From Pycnococcus provasolii (taxonomy: Eukaryota > Chlorophyta > Pseudoscourfieldiophyceae > Pseudoscourfieldiales): a stretch of DNA of 64,000 nucleotides. The translations under genes were made by a program, and so were the position numbers. The notes below the pieces were generated by a model. It was given only the letters and a program-made list of their open reading frames with translations, made no database searches and had not been told where the DNA came from. The DNA lies in contig CP150578.1 of the NCBI GenBank assembly GCA_049487715.1, forward strand, positions 248,001-312,000, written 5' to 3'. Position 1 is the first letter of the stretch. The number at the start of each line of letters is the position of its first letter. Below are positions 30,323 to 41,732 of this stretch, one piece after another.

Positions 30323-30589
30323 TTAGAGGCCTTTGCCGTTTGCGTTCCGGAGCCGAGGAGGAGATTCAGCTGCTCCTCCTAAAGAAACAATCGACACGGC
30401 ATCCGAGAGAGCGCACGCAAAGATATTATGTTCAAAGCCAAAGCCCGGGTGGGATGTCTTAGGTGGACCACTTACACCACTTGTGACCACATCAAAAGGA
30501 TACGACGCAGAGACACAAGGACCACCTGTATGCCAAGGCTTTAACGACAACTCCAAAGAAAAAGCCAAAGACGACGAAGAAGACGCCAT
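30323..30589 (-). pseudogene. Truncated UTP13 5' fragment (unit 2)
   Basis: The first 79 or so codons of UTP13 (from 'MASSSSSLAFSLELSLKPWH' to 'SLGGAAESPPR') are kept exactly, then the unit junction adds 'LRNANGKGL' and a stop, giving 88 residues. No WD40 repeat is complete, so no UTP13 function is possible. The upstream UTP13 region is retained, so it may be transcribed. Confidence 0.8.
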
Positions 30590-31061
30590 GACTGACGAGC
30601 ACAAGTGAGCACACGGATATCCGTTGGGACGTGCGATGCGAATGGCGGCTGGTGGCGGCGCCGGAAGACTCCTAGTAGGGGGAAAAAATGCCAAAGGGGG
30701 AAATAAAACCCCGGTCCGGGGCCGCGGGGAGAAGAAGAGTTCGGGGTTTATTACGATTCGGGCAGGCGGCTTGTTGTGATCCTTAATAAGCTTGCATACC
30801 TTCTGTTGTACATAGACTAGTGAGCTCGCACGACCGTCCCGAGGCGTTCTCAGTGGACATCGTGATTGCCGCGGTCGTCCGGACGTCGCTATGTACAACA
30901 AACAGTTGACAACTTAAGAAGCGTGCGTGCGCGAGTGCCTTGCGAGCGTTCAGAAGAAGAAGTTTTTTGTTTTTGTTACGACGACTTACGAGTTACGACA
31001 AACCTAAAATTCATACTGTATGTATATGCAACTAAGCACCCACCCACCCACCTGGGCAGCA

Positions 31062-32392
31062 TCATTTACTATCATCATCGTCGACTGGGAGGTTGCATGC
31101 ATTCGACGGGCATCTACCAATTGGCGACGAGAAGAGACCCAAGCCACCATCTGGTCCGCACACGGTGGGAGCATTGCTGTCAGAGCAAAAAGGGGTGTCA
31201 AACACATTTCCAGTCACCAGCTCGCTGAGGTCCGCGTCGAGATCTGGTTGGTTGTTGCCGATGCACACATCACCTACACTTTCAAGCTCGGATGCGCACA
31301 GCTTCTCCAGATTTGGGTTGCCAACAACCTGTAAGGATGGAGGGATGGATAGATTGTGATTTGTGAGTGAGAGGGAAAGGGCAGTGTACAGTAGTGGTGA
31401 TGGATCGTCACGTACGAAAAAAGAACCGCTGGTTGTCGTAAGGCTGGGAAGGCTGATTTTCTTGAAGTTGAAGTTCTGGTTGCCGACGATCTGTTGTTTC
31501 ATTTGCATTGAATTTGTTGTAAGAAGAGTGAGTTTCACATGCATGCCAGTGAGTGATATGATTTATTATTGTAGAAAATCAAACAAAAACCAGGAATAAA
31601 AAGACAAAAGATAGAGTAAGACGTACGACGACGTTTTCCGCCTCCTTCAGCGCAGACAAGTCCACGCTCGTGAGCATCGGGTGGCCTCCGATCTGTGTGT
31701 TCAGGGAGGGGTGTTGTTTTGTATGTGTCGTTGAGTGGTGAGTACATGGTGAGTTTTATGCAATCAGTTGAAAAGTCGATTATGGCTCTTCAAAGCGGAT
31801 ACGTACGGAGACTTCCAGGTTCGGGTTACCCTCAAGAAGAGGCGCGTAGATGCTCGTCAAAGAGCTTTGCCCAAAACCGTCGAACTATTGTTGTTGTTGT
31901 TATTTGTTGTTTGATGATACGACGAATGGTTGTTGTGTTGTTGTGAATTTGTGATTTGGTTTGTTAGTGAGGTGCTACCAAATATTTTGTGTGTGTTCTG
32001 TCGAAGACACGCCATATTGTTGTAGAAGAACATAAGGCAGAGCACGAAGAAGAAGATGGGAAAGGAAAGCAAGGAGGAGCGTACGTACGACAAAAAATCC
32101 GCCCGGTCCTGTCGGTCCTGTCACCCAGTTGGCGAAGCGAACCTCCGCAAGATTTGGGAGTCTTCCTCCAAATTCAAAGTCAAAATCGACACTCCGGGAC
32201 GAGTCCGTTATGCACGGGAACGAGGTGATGGTGACGTTGGTAGGATCGCCGCCTAATCCTTCGATGTCATCCTCGATCTCGGCGAGGGTGATCGTTTCTC
32301 CTTCGAATGGCTCGGGGTCGCACGAGGTATACTTGGTACCAACCAGGCGCCTACTTCCATCACAAGTATTGCACTCCTCGAGATCTTGCTGA

Positions 32393-32470
<78 letters not shown>

Positions 32471-32494
32471 GCTGCTGCTGCTGTTGTTGTTGTT

Positions 32495-32525
<31 letters not shown>

Positions 32526-33600
32526 TTGTTGTTGTTGTGATGTCCTTGTGGGGAATGTCACGGTAGTCAATCTTGCTGAATTTGCTCGTTTCAACGTACG
32601 GTGGCTTCCCACAGTCGAGTGCCATGTGGTGTGGAATGCACTTTCCACCCTTTTGATGCGTTTTAAATGTAAGGATGCACTTTTCAGGTGTAGAATAGCC
32701 TCCTCCAAAGTGTCCAGCCATCGTACAAATTGCATTCTTGCGGCTGATATCGTCAATCGCACATACCCACTTTTCATTGTAGTAGTAGTGATTCGTGAGA
32801 GTGAACGTCAAGCCATGCGCTTCTGACTTCGCATAGAAGTACTGAGTTTCGTATAGGGGCCGCGGGTAAGAAAGTTCGAGAAGCTGACGACGACGGCCAT
32901 CACCACCCGCATCACCACCATCACCACCAATGATGGGACCAATGGGATCACCAATGATGCTGCACCCATCACCATGGCACCCACCACCACCAGAAGCGTG
33001 AGTGACAGTGTACCAAGTAGCTTCACTCGCATCATCAGGATGTCCCCAGAAGGGAAGACAGTGTTCTTCCTTCTTTACTTCGCAAGGACCAGAGTAGTAG
33101 TCAAACTTGGCATACTTGCGATACTTCCATGTAAACGGCGAGTACCACTTCGGCTTGGGGTAGAACGTGTCGCACGGGTAGTGCTCGTCCTGCTCGTACT
33201 GCTTCCCATAGTACGGCCCAACTCCATATTTAGAGTCGTACTTGCTGTAGCCGTATCCAGAGTCGTACTTGCTGTATCCAGAGCCGTACTTCTTTTTGCT
33301 GTATCCAGAGTCGTATCCAGAGTCGTACTTGTTGTCATTGTACTTGTTGCTGCTGTACTTCCACGTCCACGGCGCCCACCACTTGTACTTGGGATAGTAG
33401 CCTGATTTGTATTCTTCACCGTAGTAGCCTGAGTTGTATTCATCAACGTACTTCGTCGTCTCATAAGTCGTCGTCGTCGATTTGTCTGCGCTCACACCAC
33501 TCACGGCACTGAGCATTACGACGACAGCAAGCAGAGCGACCAGAACGGCTGATGACGCCGTGACGATCGATCGCATGTTCCTGACATTCGTCGTCATCAT
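31062..33600 (-). CDS. Secreted Tyr/Gly-rich, poly-Thr, leucine-rich protein, copy 2 (5 exons)
   Basis: Exons on the minus strand are 33600-32089, 31884-31807, 31692-31627, 31490-31416 and 31328-31062. All junctions are phase 0 with GTACGT donors and TAG or CAG acceptors; the product is about 665 residues. I chose the first ATG after a TATAAAA and CCAAT element; translation further 5' lacks an ATG. A signal peptide (to about 'AVSGVSA') is followed by a Tyr/Gly/Ser/Lys region ('YDSGYSKYDSGYGYSK'-like), a Cys-containing domain with 'PFTWKYRKY', 'CLPFWGHPDD', 'CAIDDISRK' and 'CILTFKTH', and a Thr/Ala tract of about 50 residues (mucin-like). The end of exon 1 ('LPNLAEVRF') and exons 2-4 each hold one leucine-rich strand-loop module, with 'VVGNPNLEKL' in exon 5 before a Cys-rich acidic end. 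The modules resemble receptor L-domains. A wall, matrix or surface recognition role is inferred; I know no named homologue. Confidence 0.75.
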
Positions 33601-33624
33601 CTTCGTTACTACCACTATTATGGT

Positions 33625-33770
33625 ATACTGTTTTATATGAGCCAATCAACAAACGCCTGCGCGCTGCCAATCTATCAGGTATGATGAGGACCAACCGACC
33701 AACGCGTGCAGTGATTGATGAGGACCAATCAATGAACGAGCCAATCAATGAACGAAAGGAGCCAAGGTAC
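33625..33770 (-). promoter_or_regulatory. TATA/CCAAT promoter block of the secreted-protein gene (shown for copy 2)
   Basis: On the minus strand a TATAAAA (plus-strand 'ttttata' at 33631-33637) lies about 31 bases before the ATG at 33600, so the leader must be very short. Just upstream is a cluster of CCAAT motifs on the plus strand: 'gagccaatcaac', 'gctgccaatct', 'gaccaatcaatgaacg' and 'agccaatcaatgaacg'. The same block precedes every copy (near 27768, 39498, 45364 and 51206). The clustered, partly repeated CCAAT boxes could drive strong or bidirectional expression. Confidence 0.55.
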
Positions 33771-35191
33771 CATACAAGCCTGCAAAAGAAGTAAGCTGCA
33801 CTACTCCGAACCACCACTGGGCACTCACTCACAAACACATGCAGGAGGCGTGACATGTTCCGCATGAGCCGGGAATGGCGAACAAATAACGGGCGGAGGG
33901 GCCGAGGGTGAAAAGGTCCTCGGGCCAAACAAACTCCCCCTTGTTCTTTTCACCCGGCTTGGGGGATACACCGTTGCTTGGTGCATTTGGCCTGTCCTGT
34001 CCTTTGGGGTCCGGCTTGGGTTTTGGTTTCCCAACGTCCGGACCATCCAACTAACCTCTCGGCACGCACGCCCGCATGCTGGCTGAAACGGCGTTGATAG
34101 CCGACTCTCTTCAATTGGACACATTCGTGCACTCGGCTTGGCGTACGCCGGTGGTCCTGCCTTCGGCCTTCCGCCGTGGACGATCGACGAGACTTTGGAC
34201 GCTGGGCTCTGCCAACTCCTGTGGGATGTTTCACTATTTGTATGGAATCGACCTTAAGTACCAGGAGGCGCTCAACTCAGGCGCTGTTCGGGAGGTCTGT
34301 CGACCACTCAGGAGACCACTCAGTTCTCTGCGCGCATTCTGGGGATCCGGTGTTGGTTGAAGAAGGTGAGCATGGATTGACAACGAGAAACATCGACCAA
34401 CGAGCCAGAGGAGAAGTTTGCCCGGCTCCCCTCGGGCAAAACCCAGACTCCTCCCCCCCCAACCACAGACGACAGCACGAAGAAGTTCGGGGTTAGTTAG
34501 TAGGGGTTAGGGATTAATAATCTGCGCTTATGCAAGGCGCGTTTGTAAAAAGTTCGCGTCTCTGAAGGCGCCGATTTCGATTTTGTGTCTGTGTTTTTTG
34601 CTAGCGCTCCGGGGGGCGCACGCGGCACGGCCAGGCCTCTTGACCAACCATACCGTTAGTGGCTCAACAAGTTCTGCGGCCTGACGTTCGAGGAGTGCGA
34701 AGACGCGTCGAGCGAGGTGGGACAACAGCAGCTATTCGACACGCGCTCGATTCAAGCCTGCCAAGGCGGAACGTGAAGGACCGACACATGGACCAATGCC
34801 TAACGAACCAGTGGGTTGGCAGCAAGCGCTCGGAGAGCAGCGAGAGGTTCAACTTGCTGACGGAGACGTGCCGTAAGCACGGCTCGTTCGAGTACAAGGG
34901 CGAGCAGCAGTGCAGATTCGTACTCGCGCGCACCTCGGCGGCGGTGGCGCAGACGTCTCACTAGATGTTTTAGTAATAATACATCGTCTGTATTTTTATT
35001 TTCAAGAGCGCCGTGCTCGAACCTTGCAAGCCGTCGAAGTCGCCGGCGCCACGCTACGCTTGAACGCGCTGGGTGCTGAGTGCTTGGTGGGGAGTGCGAG
35101 TGCGAGTGAGCGGGCGTGGACGGGCGACCGTACCGTTTGACGAAGCGGTTACCCCATTAAAATGTCGCACGAGCACTCGAAAAAGCCACTT
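33646..35191. other. Spacer of unit 2
   Basis: Same content as the unit 1 spacer, with the 'GPAFGLPPWTIDETL' frame broken by one base. Compared with unit 1, 'gagcagcagtgcag' replaces 'gagcacaggcag' near 34905, which extends the 'MDQCLTNQW...' frame to 'RFVLARTSAAVAQTSH' and a stop. Confidence 0.35.
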
Positions 35192-35867
35192 CTATGTGAC
35201 GGTGAGGTCCATGTCGTGGCTGAAGTTGAGGGAGAGCTTGGGCATTTTGCTCAAGTTGCTGACGTTCGTCGTCGCGCCGAGCTTCAGGCCTTGCATGTCC
35301 TTTTTGCTGAAGCCCAAGCTGACGTCGCCGTTGAGGTGCTTGTAGCTTGCTGAGAAGTCTCCGAGTCCTTTTTTCGAGTAGTCCGCGGACATGTCGACGA
35401 GTCCGTCGAGGTCAACCGTGCAGCTCGCCTTGATGTCCCCAAACTTCTTGGACGTCTTAACGTCGCTCGTCATGTCGTTGAGGTTGGTGATGAGCGTGCA
35501 ATCCGAGTCCCGGCGCGACTTTCGCCAAGTTGATGTTCGTCGTGAGCGAGTGTCCTGGCATCTTCGAGCCCCCGATTCCGGTTCCCTTGTACGTCAGCTT
35601 GGTGGGGAAGCCGTCGACGAGCGGGAAGTTCTGCGCGACGCTGATCATGGACGTGCACGCGGTCATGTCGTACTCGAACGTCATGGGACCGCTCGCACAT
35701 CCGAGCGTGAATCCTGCGGTGGAGTATCCGCTGAGCGGTTTCGCTGAAGCCTTTATGAGAACTGTCGCCCCACCTGCGGTTTTCGCCGTGACGTTCGCGC
35801 TGATTGTCTGGTTCATCGGAATCGAGGTTGCGGAACCGAGCGAGAGGCCCACGGTCTTGAAGTCCAT
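35192..35867 (-). pseudogene. Beta-strand-rich protein, copy 2 (frameshifted)
   Basis: The same gene carries one extra C near 35503 ('gcaatccgagtcc' against 'gcaatcgagtcc' in the other units). The frame shifts after about 120 residues, ending in 'GLHAHHQPQRHDERR'. The rest of the gene is unchanged, so the break is recent or a sequencing error. Confidence 0.7.
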
Positions 35868-36188
35868 ACCAAAGAGGTAACAGGCCGGCCGAGAATGATT
35901 ACAAGATTACTGCGTCAACAGAGGAGAGGCAGTCTTCTTAAGGTTGGATTCCGAGGCAACACGCAGACGGATTGGTATCAGCCGAGACTCGGTATCTACC
36001 CTAACCCAACTCTATTATCTCCTGGTTGGGGTTGTGAGGAGTTCTCAAACGTCGGCAAGCCTCAAAGGTCGTTCCCCTCCGTCTTCCGTCTTCGCTTCAC
36101 GACAATGTGCTCTTGACGACGCTCGGCGTTGGTTCGTTTGCGCCTGTTCGTTCGCCTCGCGGCCTCACGCCTCTGCAAGTGGTTGGAT

Positions 36189-36455
36189 TTAGAGGCCTTT
36201 GCCGTTTGCGTTCCGGAGCCGAGGAGGAGATTCAGCTGCTCCTCCTAAAGAAACAATCGACACGGCATCCGAGAGAGCGCACGCAAAGATATTATGTTCA
36301 AAGCCAAAGCCCGGGTGGGATGTCTTAGGTGGACCACTTACACCACTTGTGACCACATCAAAAGGATACGACGCAGAGACACAAGGACCACCTGTATGCC
36401 AAGGCTTTAACGACAACTCCAAAGAAAAAGCCAAAGACGACGAAGAAGACGCCAT
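36189..36455 (-). pseudogene. Truncated UTP13 5' fragment (unit 3)
   Basis: Same 88-residue truncated frame and same junction tail 'LRNANGKGL' as in unit 2. Confidence 0.8.
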
Positions 36456-36928
36456 GACTGACGAGCACAAGTGAGCACACGGATATCCGTTGGGACGTGC
36501 GATGCGAATGGCGGCTGGTGGCGGCGCCGGAAGACTCCTAGTAGGGGGAAAAAATGCCAAAGGGGGAAAATAAAACCCCGGTCCGGGGCCGCGGGGAGAA
36601 GAAGAGTTCGGGGTTTATTACGATTCGGGCAGGCGGCTTGTTGTGATCCTTAATAAGCTTGCATACCTTCTGTTGTACATAGACTAGTGAGCTCGCACGA
36701 CCGTCCCGAGGCGTTCTCAGTGGACATCGTGATTGCCGCGGTCGTCCGGACGTCGCTATGTACAACAAACAGTTGACAACTTAAGAAGCGTGCGTGCGCG
36801 AGTGCCTTGCGAGCGTTCAGAAGAAGAAGTTTTTTGTTTTTGTTACGACGACTTACGAGTTACGACAAACCTAAAATTCATACTGTATGTATATGCAACT
36901 AAGCACCCACCCACCCACCTGGGCAGCA

Positions 36929-38259
36929 TCATTTACTATCATCATCGTCGACTGGGAGGTTGCATGCATTCGACGGGCATCTACCAATTGGCGACGAGAA
37001 GAGACCCAAGCCACCATCTGGTCCGCACACGGTGGGAGCATTGCTGTCAGAGCAAAAAGGGGTGTCAAACACATTTCCAGTCACCAGCTCGCTGAGGTCC
37101 GCGTCGAGATCTGGTTGGTTGTTGCCGATGCACACATCACCTACACTTTCAAGCTCGGATGCGCACAGCTTCTCCAGATTTGGGTTGCCAACAACCTGTA
37201 AGGATGGAGGGATGGATAGATTGTGATTTGTGAGTGAGAGGGAAAGGGCAGTGTACAGTAGTGGTGATGGATCGTCACGTACGAAAAAAGAACCGCTGGT
37301 TGTCGTAAGGCTGGGAAGGCTGATTTTCTTGAAGTTGAAGTTCTGGTTGCCGACGATCTGTTGTTTCATTTGCATTGAATTTGTTGTAAGAAGAGTGAGT
37401 TTCACATGCATGCCAGTGAGTGATATGATTTATTATTGTAGAAAATCAAACAAAAACCAGGAATAAAAAGACAAAAGATAGAGTAAGACGTACGACGACG
37501 TTTTCCGCCTCCTTCAGCGCAGACAAGTCCACGCTCGTGAGCATCGGGTGGCCTCCGATCTGTGTGTTCAGGGAGGGGTGTTGTTTTGTATGTGTCGTTG
37601 AGTGGTGAGTACATGGTGAGTTTTATGCAATCAGTTGAAAAGTCGATTATGGCTCTTCAAAGCGGATACGTACGGAGACTTCCAGGTTCGGGTTACCCTC
37701 AAGAAGAGGCGCGTAGATGCTCGTCAAAGAGCTTTGCCCAAAACCGTCGAACTATTGTTGTTGTTGTTATTTGTTGTTTGATGATACGACGAATGGTTGT
37801 TGTGTTGTTGTGAATTTGTGATTTGGTTTGTTAGTGAGGTGCTACCAAATATTTTGTGTGTGTTCTGTCGAAGACACGCCATATTGTTGTAGAAGAACAT
37901 AAGGCAGAGCACGAAGAAGAAGATGGGAAAGGAAAGCAAGGAGGAGCGTACGTACGACAAAAAATCCGCCCGGTCCTGTCGGTCCTGTCACCCAGTTGGC
38001 GAAGCGAACCTCCGCAAGATTTGGGAGTCTTCCTCCAAATTCAAAGTCAAAATCGACACTCCGGGACGAGTCCGTTATGCACGGGAACGAGGTGATGGTG
38101 ACGTTGGTAGGATCGCCGCCTAATCCTTCGATGTCATCCTCGATCTCGGCGAGGGTGATCGTTTCTCCTTCGAATGGCTCGGGGTCGCACGAGGTATACT
38201 TGGTACCAACCAGGCGCCTACTTCCATCACAAGTATTGCACTCCTCGAGATCTTGCTGA

Positions 38260-38337
<78 letters not shown>

Positions 38338-38361
38338 GCTGCTGCTGTTGTTGTTGTTGTT

Positions 38362-38392
<31 letters not shown>

Positions 38393-39467
38393 TTGTTGTT
38401 GTTGTGATGTCCTTGTGGGGAATGTCACGGTAGTCAATCTTGCTGAATTTGCTCGTTTCAACGTACGGTGGCTTCCCACAGTCGAGTGCCATGTGGTGTG
38501 GAATGCACTTTCCACCCTTTTGATGCGTTTTAAATGTAAGGATGCACTTTTCAGGTGTAGAATAGCCTCCTCCAAAGTGTCCAGCCATCGTACAAATTGC
38601 ATTCTTGCGGCTGATATCGTCAATCGCACATACCCACTTTTCATTGTAGTAGTAGTGATTCGTGAGAGTGAACGTCAAGCCATGCGCTTCTGACTTCGCA
38701 TAGAAGTACTGAGTTTCGTATAGGGGCCGCGGGTAAGAAAGTTCGAGAAGCTGACGACGACGGCCATCACCACCCGCATCACCACCATCACCACCAATGA
38801 TGGGACCAATGGGATCACCAATGATGCTGCACCCATCACCATGGCACCCACCACCACCAGAAGCGTGAGTGACAGTGTACCAAGTAGCTTCACTCGCATC
38901 ATCAGGATGTCCCCAGAAGGGAAGACAGTGTTCTTCCTTCTTTACTTCGCAAGGACCAGAGTAGTAGTCAAACTTGGCATACTTGCGATACTTCCATGTA
39001 AACGGCGAGTACCACTTCGGCTTGGGGTAGAACGTGTCGCACGGGTAGTGCTCGTCCTGCTCGTACTGCTTCCCATAGTACGGCCCAACTCCATATTTAG
39101 AGTCGTACTTGCTGTAGCCGTATCCAGAGTCGTACTTGCTGTATCCAGAGCCGTACTTCTTTTTGCTGTATCCAGAGTCGTATCCAGAGTCGTACTTGTT
39201 GTCATTGTACTTGTTGCTGCTGTACTTCCACGTCCACGGCGCCCACCACTTGTACTTGGGATAGTAGCCTGATTTGTATTCTTCACCGTAGTAGCCTGAG
39301 TTGTATTCATCAACGTACTTCGTCGTCTCATAAGTCGTCGTCGTCGATTTGTCTGCGCTCACACCACTCACGGCACTGAGCATTACGACGACAGCAAGCA
39401 GAGCGACCAGAACGGCTGATGACGCCGTGACGATCGATCGCATGTTCCTGACATTCGTCGTCATCAT
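36929..39467 (-). CDS. Secreted Tyr/Gly-rich, poly-Thr, leucine-rich protein, copy 3 (5 exons)
   Basis: Exons by alignment to copy 2: 39467-37956, 37751-37674, 37559-37494, 37357-37283 and 37195-36929; donors, acceptors and phases are the same. The protein is about 665 residues and nearly identical to copy 2, differing in one position of the Thr/Ala tract. The leucine-rich exon sequences are the same as in copies 2, 4 and 5, which points to recent duplication or ongoing homogenisation. Confidence 0.75.
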
Positions 39468-39512
39468 CTTCGTTACTACCACTATTATGGTATACTGTTT
39501 TATATGAGCCAA

Positions 39513-41057
39513 TCAACAAACGCCTGCGCGCTGCCAATCTATCAGGTATGATGAGGACCAACCGACCAACGCGTGCAGTGATTGATGAGGACGAATCAAT
39601 GAACGAGCCAATCAATGAACGAAAGGAGCCAAGGTACCATACAAGCCTGCAAAAGAAGTAAGCTGCACTACTCCGAACCACCACTGGGCACTCACTCACA
39701 AACACATGCAGGAGGCGTGACATGTTTCGCATGAGCCGGGAATGGCGAACAAATAACGGGCGGAGGGGCCGAGGGTGAAAAGGTCCTCGGGCCAAACAAA
39801 CTCCCCCTTGTTCTTTTCACCCGGCTTGGGGGATACACCGTTGCTTGGTGCATTTGGCCTGTCCTGTCCTTTGGGGTCCGGCTTGGGTTTTGGTTTCCCA
39901 ACGTCCGGACCATCCAACTAACCTCTCGGCACGCACGCCCGCATGCTGGCTGAAACGGCGTTGATAGCCGACTCTCTTCAATTGGACACATTCGTGCACT
40001 CGGCTTGGCGTACGCCGGTGGTCCTGCCTTCGGCCTTCCGCCGTGGACGATCGACGAGACTTTGGACGCTGGGCTCTGCCAACTCCTGTGGGATGTTTCA
40101 CTATTTGTATGGAATCGACCTTAAGTACCAGGAGGCGCTGACTCAGGCGCTGTTCGGGAGGTCTGTCGACCACTCAGGAGACCACTCAGTTCTCTGCGCG
40201 CATTCTGGGGATCCGGTGTTGGTTGAAGAAGGTGAGCATGGATTGACAACGAGAAACATCGACCAACGAGCCAGAGGAGAAGTTTGCCCGGCTCCCCTCG
40301 GGCAAAACCCAGACTCCTCCCCCCCCAACCACAGACGACAGCACGAAGAAGTTCGGGGTTAGTTAGTAGGGGTTAGGGATTAATAATCTGCGCTTATGCA
40401 AGGCGCGTTTGTAAAAAGTTCGCGTCTCTGAAGGCGCCGATTTCGATTTTGTGTCTGTGTTTTTTGCTAGCGCTCCGGGGGGCGCACGCGGCACGGCCAG
40501 GCCTCTTGACCAACCATACCGTTAGTGGCTCAACAAGTTCTGCGGCCTGACGTTCGAGGAGTGCGAAGACGCGTCGAGCGAGGTGGGACAACAGCAGCTA
40601 TTCGACACGCGCTCGATTCAAGCCTGCCAAGGCGGAACGTGAAGGACCGACACATGGACCAATGCCTAACGAACCAGTGGGTTGGCAGCAAGCGCTCGGA
40701 GAGCAGCGAGAGGTTCAACTTGCTGACGGAGACGTGCCGTAAGCACGGCTCGTTCGAGTACAAGGGCGAGCAGCAGTGCAGATTCGTACTCGCGCGCACC
40801 TCGGCGGCGGTGGCGCAGACGTCTCACTAGATGTTTTAGTAATAATACATCGTCTGTATTTTTATTTTCAAGAGCGCCGTGCTCGAACCTTGCAAGCCGT
40901 CGAAGTCGCCGGCGCCACGCTACGCTTGAACGCGCTGGGTGCTGAGTGCTTGGTGGGGAGTGCGAGTGCGAGTGAGCGGGCGTGGACGGGCGACCGTACC
41001 GTTTGACGAAGCGGTTACCCCATTAAAATGTCGCACGAGCACTCGAAAAAGCCACTT
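39513..41057. other. Spacer of unit 3
   Basis: Same as unit 2, except a short deletion near 40138 ('gcgctgactcaggcgctg') that opens a 139-codon plus-strand frame at 39943-40362. The frame change between near-identical copies argues against strong coding constraint. Confidence 0.35.
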
Positions 41058-41732
41058 CTATGTGACGGTGAGGTCCATGTCGTGGCTGAAGTTGAGGGAG
41101 AGCTTGGGCATTTTGCTCAAGTTGCTGACGTTCGTCGTCGCGCCGAGCTTCAGGCCTTGCATGTCCTTTTTGCTGAAGCCCAAGCTGACGTCGCCGTTGA
41201 GGTGCTTGTAGCTTGCTGAGAAGTCTCCGAGTCCTTTTTTCGAGTAGTCCGCGGACATGTCGACGAGTCCGTCGAGGTCAACCGTGCAGCTCGCCTTGAT
41301 GTCCCCAAACTTCTTGGACGTCTTAACGTCGCTCGTCATGTCGTTGAGGTTGGTGATGAGCGTGCAATCGAGTCCCGGCGCGACTTTCGCCAAGTTGATG
41401 TTCGTCGTGAGCGAGTGTCCTGGCATCTTCGAGCCCCCGATTCCGGTTCCCTTGTACGTCAGCTTGGTGGGGAAGCCGTCGACGAGCGGGAAGTTCTGCG
41501 CGACGCTGATCATGGACGTGCACGCGGTCATGTCGTACTCGAACGTCATGGGACCGCTCGCACATCCGAGCGTGAATCCTGCGGTGGAGTATCCGCTGAG
41601 CGGTTTCGCTGAAGCCTTTATGAGAACTGTCGCCCCACCTGCGGTTTTCGCCGTGACGTTCGCGCTGATTGTCTGGTTCATCGGAATCGAGGTTGCGGAA
41701 CCGAGCGAGAGGCCCACGGTCTTGAAGTCCAT
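41058..41732 (-). CDS. Beta-strand-rich protein, copy 3 (224 aa)
   Basis: Identical protein to copy 1; intact from 'MDFKTVGLSLGSATS' to 'DMDLTVT'. Confidence 0.6.
   Translation of the reverse strand: MDFKTVGLSLGSATSIPMNQTISANVTAKTAGGATVLIKASAKPLSGYSTAGFTLGCASGPMTFEYDMTACTSMISVAQNFPLVDGFPTKLTYKGTGIGGSKMPGHSLTTNINLAKVAPGLDCTLITNLNDMTSDVKTSKKFGDIKASCTVDLDGLVDMSADYSKKGLGDFSASYKHLNGDVSLGFSKKDMQGLKLGATTNVSNLSKMPKLSLNFSHDMDLTVT

Larger units (their letters stand above)
24567..30353. repeat. Array unit 1 (divergent copy, attached to full UTP13)
   Basis: Unit 1 is about 80 bases shorter than the rest. It matches the other units closely in the UTP13 part, in the Tyr-rich part of exon 1, in the spacer and in the beta-rich gene. 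It differs strongly over about 25.29-26.7 kb, where the leucine-rich exons and the poly-Thr tract lie. Its left end continues into the remainder of UTP13. Confidence 0.9.
30354..36219. repeat. Array unit 2
   Basis: Order inside the unit (all minus strand): truncated UTP13 start, five-exon secreted protein, spacer with degenerate ORFs, beta-rich protein (frameshifted here). It differs from unit 3 by a few single-base changes and one-base indels. Confidence 0.92.

Noticed and set aside
32307-32826. Plus-strand frames of poly-Leu and poly-Cys across the GTT tract (also at 38174, 44040 and 49903)
   Set aside because: They are antisense translations of the (GTT)n tract that encodes poly-Thr on the minus strand.
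33601-33645. N-terminal extension of the secreted protein ('AHIKQYTIIVVVTK')
   Set aside because: It would start at TTG inside the CCAAT/TATA promoter block; the first ATG restores a normal signal peptide.
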